Shown here one piece after another: positions 47,391 to 56,200 of a stretch of DNA of 64,000 nt. A program made the translations under genes and the position numbers. Under the pieces are notes generated by a model. That model searched no databases. It worked only from the letters and a program-made list of their open reading frames with translations, and had not been told where the DNA came from. This stretch comes from Streptomyces sp. man185 (lineage in GTDB: Bacteria > Actinomycetota > Actinomycetes > Streptomycetales > Streptomycetaceae), in assembly GCA_002551355.1 (NCBI GenBank), contig NTHE01000036.1, positions 1-64,000 on the forward strand, in the 5' to 3' direction. The stretch's first letter is position 1; every line of letters starts with the position of its first letter.

Positions 47391-48344
47391 ATGAGAACGA
47401 CTGCGAAGCCCGGAACGCCGGACGGAGGGCAGACCTCCGGGCCCGACCTGGCCGGCCGTGTGGCGCTCGTCGCCGGAGGCACCCGCGGGGCCGGGAGAGG
47501 GACAGCCGTCCAGCTCGGCGCCGCCGGGGCGACCGTCTACGTGACCGGCCGTACCAGTGGCTCCGAGCGCTCCGAGATGGACCGGCCCGAAACGATCGAG
47601 GAGACCGCGGCCCTGGTCGACGCGGCGGGCGGGCGGGGGATCGCCGTGCAGGTCGACCATCTGGTTCCCGACCGGGTCAGGGCGCTCGTGGCCCGCATCG
47701 CGAACGAGCAGGGAGCCCTGCACATCCTGGTGAACGACATCTGGGGCGCCGAGATCGAGTGGGGAAAGCCGGTGTGGGAGTCGTCGCTCGACATCGGGCT
47801 GCACACGCTGCGGCTGGCCGTCGACACCCACGCCATCACCAGCCACTTCGCGCTGCCGCTGCTGATCGAGACACCGGGCGGCCTGGTCGTCGAGATGACC
47901 GACGGGACGGACGAGTACAACGCGTCCCACTACCGTGTCTCGTTCTTCTACGACCTGGCCAAGGCCGCGGTGAACCGGATGGCCTTCGCCCTCGGCCGTG
48001 AACTCGCGCCGCACCGCGCGACGGCTGTGTCGCTCACCCCGGGCTGGCTCCGGTCCGAGGCCATGCTCCAGGCCCACGGGGTGACCGAGGCCACCTGGCG
48101 CGACGCCGTCGCGCACACGCCCCACTTCGCGATCTCCGAGTCCCCCGCGTACGTCGGCCGTGCCGTGGCCGCCCTCGCCGGCGATCCGGAGGTGGCCCGC
48201 TGGAACGGCAGGTCGCTCTCCAGCGGACAGCTCGCCCAGGTGTACGGCTTCACCGATGTGGACGGGAGCCGGCCCGATGCCTGGCGGTATCTGGCCGAGG
48301 TCCAGGACCCGGGCCTGCCGGCCGATGTGACGGGGTATCGCTGA
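47391..48344 (+). CDS. short-chain dehydrogenase/reductase family protein
   Basis: A 317-residue Rossmann oxidoreductase. ATG 47391 has no ribosome binding site and follows a -10-like tatatt, so it is probably leaderless. The nucleotide-binding motif is VAGGTRGAGRG near residue 29, and VTGRTSGSE (an Arg after beta-2) suggests NADP(H). The active-site pattern is FFYDLAKAAVNRM near 185 (YxxxK as Y-DLA-K), with an upstream VVEMTDGTDEYN in place of the usual Ser-containing strand. The C-terminal ~60 residues extend beyond the standard 250-residue SDR. The substrate is unknown. Its stop region is repeated downstream. Confidence 0.85.
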   Translation: MRTTAKPGTPDGGQTSGPDLAGRVALVAGGTRGAGRGTAVQLGAAGATVYVTGRTSGSERSEMDRPETIEETAALVDAAGGRGIAVQVDHLVPDRVRALVARIANEQGALHILVNDIWGAEIEWGKPVWESSLDIGLHTLRLAVDTHAITSHFALPLLIETPGGLVVEMTDGTDEYNASHYRVSFFYDLAKAAVNRMAFALGRELAPHRATAVSLTPGWLRSEAMLQAHGVTEATWRDAVAHTPHFAISESPAYVGRAVAALAGDPEVARWNGRSLSSGQLAQVYGFTDVDGSRPDAWRYLAEVQDPGLPADVTGYR

Positions 48345-48457
48345 GGCCGAATGCTGTGGCCCGGCTACCGCTGAAGGCCGGCTGCTGGGCCGGCCGGCGC
48401 TGAGGCGCCCCCTGCGACGGCTACCGCTGAGGCGCCCCCTGCGACGGCTACCGCTGG
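48336..48457. repeat. periodic repeat of the SDR stop region between convergent genes
   Basis: cgctga (the last SDR codon, then its stop) recurs at 48339, 48369, 48398, 48425 and, as cgctgg, at 48452: spacings 30, 29, 27 and 27. Four of the five copies are preceded by ta (tatcgctga, taccgctga). Two 27-base units at 48398-48424 and 48425-48451 are identical. The array runs into the 3' end of the AI-2E family gene, whose stop codon is inside the last unit. Confidence 0.8.
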
Positions 48458-49734
48458 GGCGGCCCGTCCGACGTACCCTGCGCTCCCCCGCGGCCGGCGG
48501 CCCGGCGACCGTTCACCAGGCGGCGCATCCGCGACGGCAGCGGCCTCCCGGGCGCGCGGCTGCTTCCCCCGTGCACGCGCGGGTCGTCGGTGACGTCGTA
48601 CCGCTTCACATAGGCGCCGAGGAACGCCTGGAGCGTGGCGATAGCGGGGATCGCGACCAGCGCGCCGACCGCGCCGAGCAGGGCCGTGCCGGCGATGACC
48701 GATCCGAAGGCGACCGCGGGGTGGATGTCGACGGTCTTCGCGGTCAGCTTGGGCTGGAGCACGTAATTCTCGAACTGTTGGTAGATCACGACGAACCCGA
48801 GCACCCACAGCGCGTACCAGGGGTCGACCGTAAAGGCGATCAGCATGGGCAGGGCACCCGCGAGATACGTGCCGATGGTGGGGATGAACTGCGAGACGAG
48901 TCCGACCCAGACCGCGAGCGCCGGGGCGTAGGGCACCTCCAGGATCACCAGCAGGATGTAGTGCGCGGCTCCGGAGATCAACGCCATCAGACCGCGCGAG
49001 TAGATGTAGCCGCCGGTCTTGTCGACCGCGATCTCCCAGGCGCGCAGCACCTCGACCTGCCGGGCGGGCGGCAGGACGGAGCACAGGGTGCGGCGGAGCC
49101 GGGGACCGTCGGCCGCGAAGTAGAAGGAGAACAGGAAGATCGTCAGCAGCCGGAACAGCCCGCCGAGCACCGTGGTGGAGAGGTCGAGCACTCCGGTGGC
49201 ACTGTTCTGGACGTACTTCTGCAGCCAGTCCGAGTGCAGCAGGCTGTCCTGGACCTCGACCCGGGAGAGTTCGGTGCGGAAGGTCTGGTTGACCCAGTTG
49301 ATCACCGAGTCGATGTACTTGGGGAACTCGTCGACCATGTCGACGATCTGGCCCGCGAGCATCGACCCCAGCAGCACCACGAATCCGACGCCGAAGATCG
49401 TCAGGCCGAGGAAGACGAGGAACGTGGCGAGTCCGCGGCGTATCCCGCGATCCGCCATCCGGCTGACCGCGGGCTCGATGGCGAGCGCGAGGAAGAACGC
49501 GATCAGAACGTTCGTCAGCAAACCGATGAGCTGGTCGAACGCCCAACTGCCGAGCTGGAAGCACGCGTAGAGCGCCAGGGCCAGCACCATCGCACGCGGC
49601 AGCCAGCCGGGCATGCGAACCCCGCCGGCGCCGGACGGCGGCGCGGGTGGTGCGGCCGGCGGAGCGGGTGGGGAGGCGGACGGCTGGGCCGGGGCGCTCT
49701 CGTCTGTCGATGACACGGGACAAGTCTGGCCCAT
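48448..49734 (-). CDS. AI-2E family transporter
   Basis: A polytopic membrane protein of the AI-2E exporter (YdiK/PerM) family, 428 residues from the ATG at 49734 (MGQTCPVSST); a GTG at 49716 is also possible and neither has a clear ribosome binding site. After a Pro/Ala-rich cytoplasmic tail, about eight TM segments follow. Typical blocks are VLIAFFLALAIEPAVSRM near residue 70, SQFIPTIGTYLAGALP near 290, and QQFENYVLQPKL near 335. Transported substrates differ across the family, and AI-2 transport is not implied. The 3' end overlaps the 27-base repeat array. Confidence 0.88.
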   Translation of the reverse strand: MGQTCPVSSTDESAPAQPSASPPAPPAAPPAPPSGAGGVRMPGWLPRAMVLALALYACFQLGSWAFDQLIGLLTNVLIAFFLALAIEPAVSRMADRGIRRGLATFLVFLGLTIFGVGFVVLLGSMLAGQIVDMVDEFPKYIDSVINWVNQTFRTELSRVEVQDSLLHSDWLQKYVQNSATGVLDLSTTVLGGLFRLLTIFLFSFYFAADGPRLRRTLCSVLPPARQVEVLRAWEIAVDKTGGYIYSRGLMALISGAAHYILLVILEVPYAPALAVWVGLVSQFIPTIGTYLAGALPMLIAFTVDPWYALWVLGFVVIYQQFENYVLQPKLTAKTVDIHPAVAFGSVIAGTALLGAVGALVAIPAIATLQAFLGAYVKRYDVTDDPRVHGGSSRAPGRPLPSRMRRLVNGRRAAGRGGAQGTSDGPPQR

Positions 49735-49872
49735 GCCGTCGGCCCGCAGTTCCCCGCCCCGCATCGGCCGCTCCGGTTCCGTGCCCGCCGGAAACGGGGC
49801 CCCACGGCGTTCAGCGCTCGTTCACCGGACCGTGCCCGGGGTTCACCTCGCCTGCGGGGGCGCCCGTGTCGT

Positions 49873-50067
49873 TCAGCGCCGGTCGGCCGGGACGTCCATG
49901 GCCGTGCAGACCCCGCGCCAGACGTCCTTGGCGTCCCAGCCCGCGTCCAGCGCCTGGTGCACCGTACGGCCGCCGAGTTCGGCCATCACATGGTCACGGG
50001 CGAAGGAGTCCGCGTACGCCGCACCGAAGTGGTCGGCCATCCGCTCCCAGAAAATCGTCAACCGCAT
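49873..50067 (-). CDS. DUF3046 domain-containing protein
   Basis: A 64-residue protein, start ATG 50067 (MRLTIFWERM). The sequence with ERMADHFGAAYADSFARDHV and GGRTVHQALDAGWDAKDVW is the actinobacterial DUF3046 family, which is regularly found close to recA-recX. The function is unknown. The frame is open upstream but the family begins at this Met. Confidence 0.9.
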   Translation of the reverse strand: MRLTIFWERMADHFGAAYADSFARDHVMAELGGRTVHQALDAGWDAKDVWRGVCTAMDVPADRR

Positions 50068-50146
50068 GCCACCAGTATCCCGCTCCTGAGAGTGCAGCAG
50101 ACCCACCTGGCATGTGCCCGGCCCCTTCGCCCTCTACGGTCGGTCC

Positions 50147-51061
50147 ATGGCTGGAACCGGAGCAAACACCCTCGCCCGCGCCGAGCAGTTCATCTGGCTC
50201 ACTGCCCGTGTCCTCGAACAGCGGAGGTTCGCCCATGGCTTCCTTGGCGGAGGCCCCGACGCCGTCGAGACGGCACTCTCCGCCTACTTGAACGAGGACG
50301 GCGGCTACGGTCACGCGCTGGAACCCGATCTCCGGGGCCCGGTCAGCCAACCGCTGCACACCGCCCACGCGCTGAGCGTTCTCGACTCGATCGACCGCTG
50401 CGAGGGACAGCGCGTGGAACGGATCTGCCGCTATCTGACCCATGTGTCAACCAAAGAAGGCGCGCTGCCCGCTCTGCTTCCCACGCAGCGCGGCTATCCC
50501 GCGGCACCGTTCATCCCGATCGTGGACGACCCGCCGGCGGAGCTGCTCGCGACCGGTCCGGTCGTCGGACTGCTGCACGGCAATCAGGTGTGGCACGCCT
50601 GGCTGTTCCGGGCGACGGACTTCTGCTGGAGCGCCGTCGAGGCTCTGCAGCGCTCCCATCCCTACGAGGTCGAAGCCGCGGTCGCCTTCCTGGACGGCGC
50701 CCCGGACCGGGCCCGCGCGGAGGTTGCGGCCGACCGCCTCGGCCGCCTGGTGCGTGAACAACGGCTCGCGGTGCTCGATCCCTCCCGGCGGGCGGAGTAC
50801 CCGGTGGCGGCGGGCTACGCACCGGGCGAGCACCACTTCCCGCACGACTACGCCCGTACACCCGGGTCCCTCGCTCGCCGCTGGTTCACGGACGAGGAGG
50901 TGGAGCGCTCGCTCGACCACCTGGCCGCCGAGCAGCAGGACGACGGCGGATGGCCCGTGACCTGGCGTCGGTGGGCGCCGGGAACCGCGCTGGAAGGGCG
51001 CCCGCTGGTCACGCTCAGGGCCTTGGAGACGCTCCGCTCGTACGGTCGCCCGCTCGGCTGA
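50147..51061 (+). CDS. hypothetical protein with alpha-toroid (prenyltransferase/squalene cyclase repeat-like) features
   Basis: A 304-residue protein. I choose ATG 50147; it has no ribosome binding site, but tacggt lies 6 bases upstream, as at the SDR gene at 59063, so the mRNA may be leaderless. Repeated short blocks of the form LNEDGGYGHALEPD near residue 47 and QQDDGGWPVTW near 270 resemble QW-type repeats of alpha/alpha-barrel proteins. WFTDEEVERSLDHL and LVTLRALETL would be barrel helices. No catalytic acid motif of cyclases is seen. The function is unknown. Confidence 0.7.
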   Translation: MAGTGANTLARAEQFIWLTARVLEQRRFAHGFLGGGPDAVETALSAYLNEDGGYGHALEPDLRGPVSQPLHTAHALSVLDSIDRCEGQRVERICRYLTHVSTKEGALPALLPTQRGYPAAPFIPIVDDPPAELLATGPVVGLLHGNQVWHAWLFRATDFCWSAVEALQRSHPYEVEAAVAFLDGAPDRARAEVAADRLGRLVREQRLAVLDPSRRAEYPVAAGYAPGEHHFPHDYARTPGSLARRWFTDEEVERSLDHLAAEQQDDGGWPVTWRRWAPGTALEGRPLVTLRALETLRSYGRPLG

Positions 51062-51068
51062 CCACAGC

Positions 51069-51110
51069 GGAAGGTACGCGGCCGCCCGCTCGGCCGACCG
51101 CGCACCTTCC
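51069..51110. terminator. terminator between the toroid-like gene and azlD
   Basis: ggaaggtacgcgg (51069-51081) pairs with ccgcgcaccttcc (51098-51110), 13 positions with one A-C mismatch, between convergent genes. Confidence 0.7.
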
Positions 51111-51132
51111 CTCCCCCGGGCGATCGGCCCGC

Positions 51133-51438
51133 TCAGGCCAGCGCGCGTACGCCCGCCGTGACCAGAACGCCCGCGCCGACGACGACCAGGAAGGGAGCGC
51201 GAAGGACCAGGGCGAGTGCCGCCGCGCCGAGACCTGCGGCACGGGCGTCGAGGACGAGCTGCTGGCCGTCGCCGAAGGTCTGCTGCGCTGTCAGTGCCGC
51301 CAGCAGCGCCACGGGCAGCAGGGCGGCCATCCGCTGGACGAGCGGCCGCTCCAGTACGCCGGCAGGCACCAGCAGGCCCACGAGTTTGGCGAGGTAGCAG
51401 CCCGCCACGGTCAGTCCGATGGCAATCCAGACGTTCAT
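51133..51438 (-). CDS. azlD: AzlD family branched-chain amino acid exporter subunit
   Basis: A 101-residue membrane protein with four hydrophobic segments (WIAIGLTVAGCYLAKLVGL at the start). It is the small partner of AzlC in export of branched-chain amino acids or analogues. ATG 51438 overlaps the azlC stop (ATGA). Confidence 0.88.
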   Translation of the reverse strand: MNVWIAIGLTVAGCYLAKLVGLLVPAGVLERPLVQRMAALLPVALLAALTAQQTFGDGQQLVLDARAAGLGAAALALVLRAPFLVVVGAGVLVTAGVRALA

Positions 51439-52205
51439 GAGTGCCGCTCCCCCTTCTTCCGTCCCATCAGGAAGAGGACGACGGGCGCGGCGAGCGCCGA
51501 CAGCAGGACGGGCACGCCCGCCGGCAGCACGGGCAGCAGCGTCAGGGCCAGGAGGACGGCCAGCCCCGCCGTGACGCGTTCGGTGGTGCCCTTGAGCATC
51601 GGCGCGAGCAGCGCGAGGAACACGGCGGGACTCGCCGCGTCGAGGCCCCACGCGTCGGTGTCGCCCAGCGCCTCGGCGCCCAGAGCGCCCACCAGGGTGG
51701 TGAGGTTCCACAGCACGTACAGGGTGAGTCCGGTGACCGTGAAGCCGATGCGCGCCGCCCGGCGGGTGGGCTGGGGCAGGGTGACCGCGGTCGTCTCGTC
51801 GATGACCCAGTGGGCGGCGAAGGGCCGTACCGGTCGGGGAAGGGCGAGCAGTTGGGAGAGTCGCAGACCGTAGAACGCGTTCCGGACGCCCAGGAAGAAC
51901 GCCCCGGCCGCCGCGGTGTAGGGGTTGCCGCCCGCGGCCAGCGCGCCGACCAGGGCGAACTGCGAGGCGCCGGTGAAGACGAGAAGACTCAGGACGCAGG
52001 TCTGGAGCAGGCTGAGGCCGGAGCCGGCGGAGGTGACGCCGAAGGCGAAGCCGGAGAGCCCGACGGCGATGCCGACGCCGAGCGCGTCCCGGACGACGGC
52101 CGCGTCCGGCTTGTCCGGTCGGGCCTCGGCCGCCGGTCCTGGCGGACCGGCGGATATGGCACCGGGCGCGCCGGTGCTCTCTGGGAGTGCTGTCTGTTCT
52201 GCCAC
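51435..52205 (-). CDS. azlC: AzlC family amino acid exporter subunit
   Basis: A 256-residue permease. I place the start at GTG 52205 (VAEQTALPES); the frame is open for 24 further codons with no better start. The N-terminal ~40 residues are hydrophilic. Then come the AzlC blocks VGIAVGLSGFAFGVTSAGSGL near residue 45, FTGASQFALVGALAAGG near 85, and GVRNAFYGLRLS near 108, with WVIDETTAV near 140. Downstream azlD completes the exporter. An AraC-type regulator gene lies directly upstream on the same strand. Confidence 0.9.
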   Translation of the reverse strand: MAEQTALPESTGAPGAISAGPPGPAAEARPDKPDAAVVRDALGVGIAVGLSGFAFGVTSAGSGLSLLQTCVLSLLVFTGASQFALVGALAAGGNPYTAAAGAFFLGVRNAFYGLRLSQLLALPRPVRPFAAHWVIDETTAVTLPQPTRRAARIGFTVTGLTLYVLWNLTTLVGALGAEALGDTDAWGLDAASPAVFLALLAPMLKGTTERVTAGLAVLLALTLLPVLPAGVPVLLSALAAPVVLFLMGRKKGERHS

Positions 52206-52242
52206 GCCCGGGACGTTACGGGGATCAGGCGGGCCCGGTCTT

Positions 52243-52287
52243 GTACGTTCTTGCACGCACAGCCGTACCTCGCGCACGCAGCCGTAC
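52243..52287. promoter_or_regulatory. candidate AraC-type operator upstream of azlC
   Basis: gcacgcacagccgtac (52253-52268) and gcacgcagccgtac (52274-52287) are direct repeats about two helical turns apart, and gtacgttctt occurs both before (52243) and after (52284) them. Three gtac cores at 52243, 52265 and 52284 are 22 and 19 bases apart. This is the arrangement expected for AraC-family half-sites. Confidence 0.5.
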
Positions 52288-52326
52288 GTTCTTACGCCCT
52301 CGTGTCCTCGCGCACTGGCACGCCCC

Positions 52327-53175
52327 TCACCGGCTCGGCCGCAACACTCCGCGCTCGCGCTGGTAGGCGCCCGGCGGCACTCCTACGATCCGGGTGAAAT
52401 GCCGATTGAGGTGCGGCTGATCCGTGAAGCCGACGGCGGTCGCGGCCTCGGCGGGGGCGACACCGGCGTCGAGCATGCGGCGGGCCCTGCGCACCCGGGC
52501 GTCGGTGAGCCAGGTGTGGGGCGGCATCCCGTACTCCTTCTTGAAGGCCCTCAGCAGCGCGAACGGGCCGGTGCCGAGCTCGGCGGCGAGCGTGTCCAGC
52601 GTCGGCGGGTCGGCCATGCGCTCCTCCAGCGCGGCGCGTGCGCGGGCCGCGTTACGCGCACCCCCGGCGTGCGTGGTCAGTCCGGGCAACGGGCTGCCGT
52701 GCCGACTCAGAAGCCGCGTGACCAGCACCCGCAGCAGGCTGTCCGCCGCCAGCGCGTTGCCCTCCTCCGCCGCCCGGTGCACCTCGGTGATCAGCCGGGA
52801 GGCGTGGGGGTCGGTCACCCGGGTCTCGGCGAAGCCGACCGTGCCGCGCAGGGACGTCACCTCGGCCGCGATGTCGTTGACGACCTGGGCCGACGGGTAG
52901 AGCGTGGAGTACGCCCAGCCCTCGGGCGCCCCCGAGCGTGCGGTGTGCGGCACCTCCGGGTTGATCATGACGACCGTTCCGGGGACCGCGTGGACCGTGC
53001 CGCCCGGCAGCCCCACGTCCTCGACCCCGCCGGTGACTGCTCCGAAGACATAGCCCTCGTGGCTGTGCCGGGGGAAGGTGTGGCGGACGTAGCGGGCGCG
53101 CAGCAGATCGAGGTCGGGCAGCGCGGCGTACTGCCAGTGCCGTGCCCATTCCGCCGTGCCGTCCGCTCCCGCCAT
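52327..53175 (-). CDS. AraC family transcriptional regulator
   Basis: A 282-residue regulator; start ATG 53175 (MAGADGTAEW). Residues ~1-150 are an AraC-type cupin sensor (RHTFPRHSHEGYVFG, VVMINPEVPHTAR). The C-terminal ~95 residues carry two helix-turn-helix units: LDTLAAELGTGPFALLRAFK and APAEAATAVGFTDQPHLNRHF, followed by GVPPGAYQR. Its position 121 bases before azlC on the same strand suggests that it controls azlCD. The ligand is unknown; an amino acid is likely. Confidence 0.92.
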   Translation of the reverse strand: MAGADGTAEWARHWQYAALPDLDLLRARYVRHTFPRHSHEGYVFGAVTGGVEDVGLPGGTVHAVPGTVVMINPEVPHTARSGAPEGWAYSTLYPSAQVVNDIAAEVTSLRGTVGFAETRVTDPHASRLITEVHRAAEEGNALAADSLLRVLVTRLLSRHGSPLPGLTTHAGGARNAARARAALEERMADPPTLDTLAAELGTGPFALLRAFKKEYGMPPHTWLTDARVRRARRMLDAGVAPAEAATAVGFTDQPHLNRHFTRIVGVPPGAYQRERGVLRPSR

Positions 53176-53278
53176 GGGGCCATTCTCGCAGGTCCCGGTC
53201 GTGCGCACCCCGGCCGAGCGGGCCACCGCGGGCGGTGTCACCGGCCTGTTGTCAGTGGCGGGGTGCACGATGGGGGAC

Positions 53279-56200
53279 ATGACCGGATCCGCGCTCGACG
53301 CGTTCTCGCCAGCGACCCGCAGTTGGTTCGCAGGAGCCTTCAGAGCGCCCACCGCCGCGCAGGAGGGCGCCTGGCGGGCCATCGGCGAGGGCAGTGACGT
53401 CCTGGTCGTCGCGCCGACCGGTTCCGGCAAGACGCTGGCCGCGTTCCTCGCCTCGCTGGACCGGCTGGCCGCCGAGCCGCCGCCCGCCGACGCCAAGAAG
53501 CGCTGCCGCGTGCTGTACGTGTCCCCGCTCAAGGCCCTCGCGGTCGACGTCGAGCGCAACCTCCGCTCGCCGCTGACCGGCATCCGCCAGGAGTCGGTGC
53601 GCCTCGGTCTGCCGGAGCCCGAGGTGCGGGTCGGCATCCGGTCCGGGGACACCCCGCCGGCCGAGCGGCGCTCCATGGTGACCAGGCCTCCGGACATCTT
53701 GATCACCACGCCCGAGTCGCTGTTCCTGATGCTGACGTCCTCCGCCCGGGACGCGCTGGCCGGCGTCGAGACGGTGATCCTCGACGAGGTGCACGCGGTC
53801 GCCGGGACGAAGCGCGGCGCCCATCTCGCCCTGTCGCTGGAGCGTCTCGACGAGCTGCTGCCCCGCCCAGCCCGGCGCATCGGTCTGTCCGCGACGGTCC
53901 GGCCGGTCGACGAGGTGGCCCGCTTCCTGTCGCCGCAGCGCAAGGTGGAGATCGTCCAGCCCCGGTCCACGAAGGAGTTCGATCTCTCGGTCGTCGTCCC
54001 GGTCGAGGATCTGGGCGAGCTGGGCGGCTCCCCCGCGACCGACGGAGACTCCGGCCAGGCGGACAAGCCCTCGATCTGGCCGCATGTGGAGGAGCGCATC
54101 GCCGATCTCGTGCAGTCGCACCGCTCCACCATCGTCTTCGCCAACTCCCGGCGGCTGGCGGAGCGGCTGTGCAACCGCCTGAACGAGATCGCCTACGAGC
54201 GGGCGACCGGCACCGCCTTCGACCCGGACAACCCCGTCCCCGAGCTGCCGGAGGCGCACGCCCCCGCCGAGATCATGGCCCAGTCCGGCGCGGGCAGGGG
54301 CGCCCCCGCCCTGCTGGCCCGCGCCCACCACGGCTCGGTCTCCAAGGAGCAGCGGGCACAGGTCGAGGAGGACCTCAAGGCGGGCCGGCTGCCCGCTGTG
54401 GTCGCCACCTCCAGCCTGGAGCTCGGCATCGACATGGGCGCGGTCGACCTGGTGGTCCAGGTGGAGTCCCCGCCCTCCGTCGCCTCCGGCCTCCAGCGGG
54501 TGGGCCGGGCCGGGCACCAGGTGGGCGCGGTCTCGACCGGGGTGGTCTTCCCGAAGTACCGCGGCGATCTGGTGCAGGCCGCCGTCGTCACCGAGCGGAT
54601 GCGCGAAGGGGCCATCGAGGCGCTGCGCATCCCGGCCAATCCGCTGGACGTCCTGGCGCAGCAGTTGGTCGCCATGGTGGCCCTGGACAGCTGGCAGGCC
54701 GATGACCTGCTGGCCCTGGTCCGGCGGGCCGCCCCCTTCGCCTCGCTGCCCGAGTCGGCGTTCACCGCCGTCCTCGACATGCTCGCCGGGCGCTATCCCT
54801 CCGACGCCTTCGCGGAGCTGCGCCCCCGGGTGGTGTGGGACCGGGTGGGGGGTACGGTCACGGGCCGCCCCGGCGCGCAGCGGCTCGCCGTCACCTCGGG
54901 CGGCACCATCCCCGACCGGGGGCTCTTCGGGGTCTTCCTGGCCGGGGCCGACCCGAAGAAGGGCGGGGGCCGGGTCGGTGAGCTGGACGAGGAGATGGTC
55001 TACGAGTCCCGCGTCGGCGACGTCTTCACCCTGGGCACCACGTCCTGGCGGATCGAGGACATCACCCGGGACCGGGTCCTCGTCTCGCCCGCCCCGGGCG
55101 TTCCGGGCCGGCTGCCGTTCTGGAAGGGCGACCAGCTGGGCCGCCCGCTGGAGCTGGGCCGCGCCCTGGGGGCCTTCCTCCGTGAGGTCGGCGGCCTGTC
55201 CGAGGAGGATGCCCGGCTGCGGCTGCTCGCCGCCGGGCTCGACGCCTGGGCGGCGGACAACATCCTGGCCTACCTGGACGAACAGCGCCGGGCCTGCGGC
55301 CATGTGCCGGACGACCGGACCATCCTGGTCGAGCGGTTCCGGGACGAGCTGGGCGACTGGCGGGTCGTCGTGCACTCCCCCTTCGGAGCCCAGGTGCACG
55401 CCCCGTGGGCGCTCGCCCTCTCCGCCCGCCTCGGCGAGCGGTACGGCATGGACGCCCAGGTCATGCACGCCGACGACGGGATCGTGCTGCGGCTGCCCGA
55501 CGCGGACATGATGGGCCTGGATCTGCTCGACTTCGACGCCCCGCCCGCCCCGGACACCGAGAACGGCAAACCGGCGCCGGGAGCCGTGGCCTACGACAGC
55601 GACCAGCCCCCGGTGGCGGCCGCCGACGTCGTCTTCGACCAGGGCGAGGTCCAGCAGATCGTCACCGACCAGGTGGGCGGCTCGGCCCTGTTCGCCGCCC
55701 GGTTCCGGGAGTGCGCCGCGCGCGCCCTGCTGCTGCCCCGGCGCTCCCCCGGCAAGCGCACCCCGCTCTGGCAGCAGCGCCAGCGGGCCTCCCAGCTGCT
55801 CCAGGTCGCCTCGGAGTTCGGCTCGTTCCCGATCGTTCTGGAGGCCGTCCGCGAATGCCTCCAGGACGTGTTCGACGTCCCCGGGCTCACGGAACTGATG
55901 GGCGATCTGGAGGCGCGCCGGGTCCGGCTGGTCGAGGTGACCACCCAGGAGCCCTCGCCCTTCGCCCGCTCGCTCCTCTTCGGTTATGTGGCCCAGTTCC
56001 TGTACGAGGGCGACTCCCCGCTCGCCGAGCGGCGCGCCGCCGCCCTCTCCCTGGACTCCCATCTCCTGGCCGAGCTGCTGGGCCAGGCGGAGCTGCGCGA
56101 GCTGCTCGACCCCGAGGTCCTCACCGAGCTGGAGCGGGAGCTGCAGTGGCTCACGGAGGACCGGCGCATCAAGGACGTCGAGGGGGTCGCCGACCTGCTG

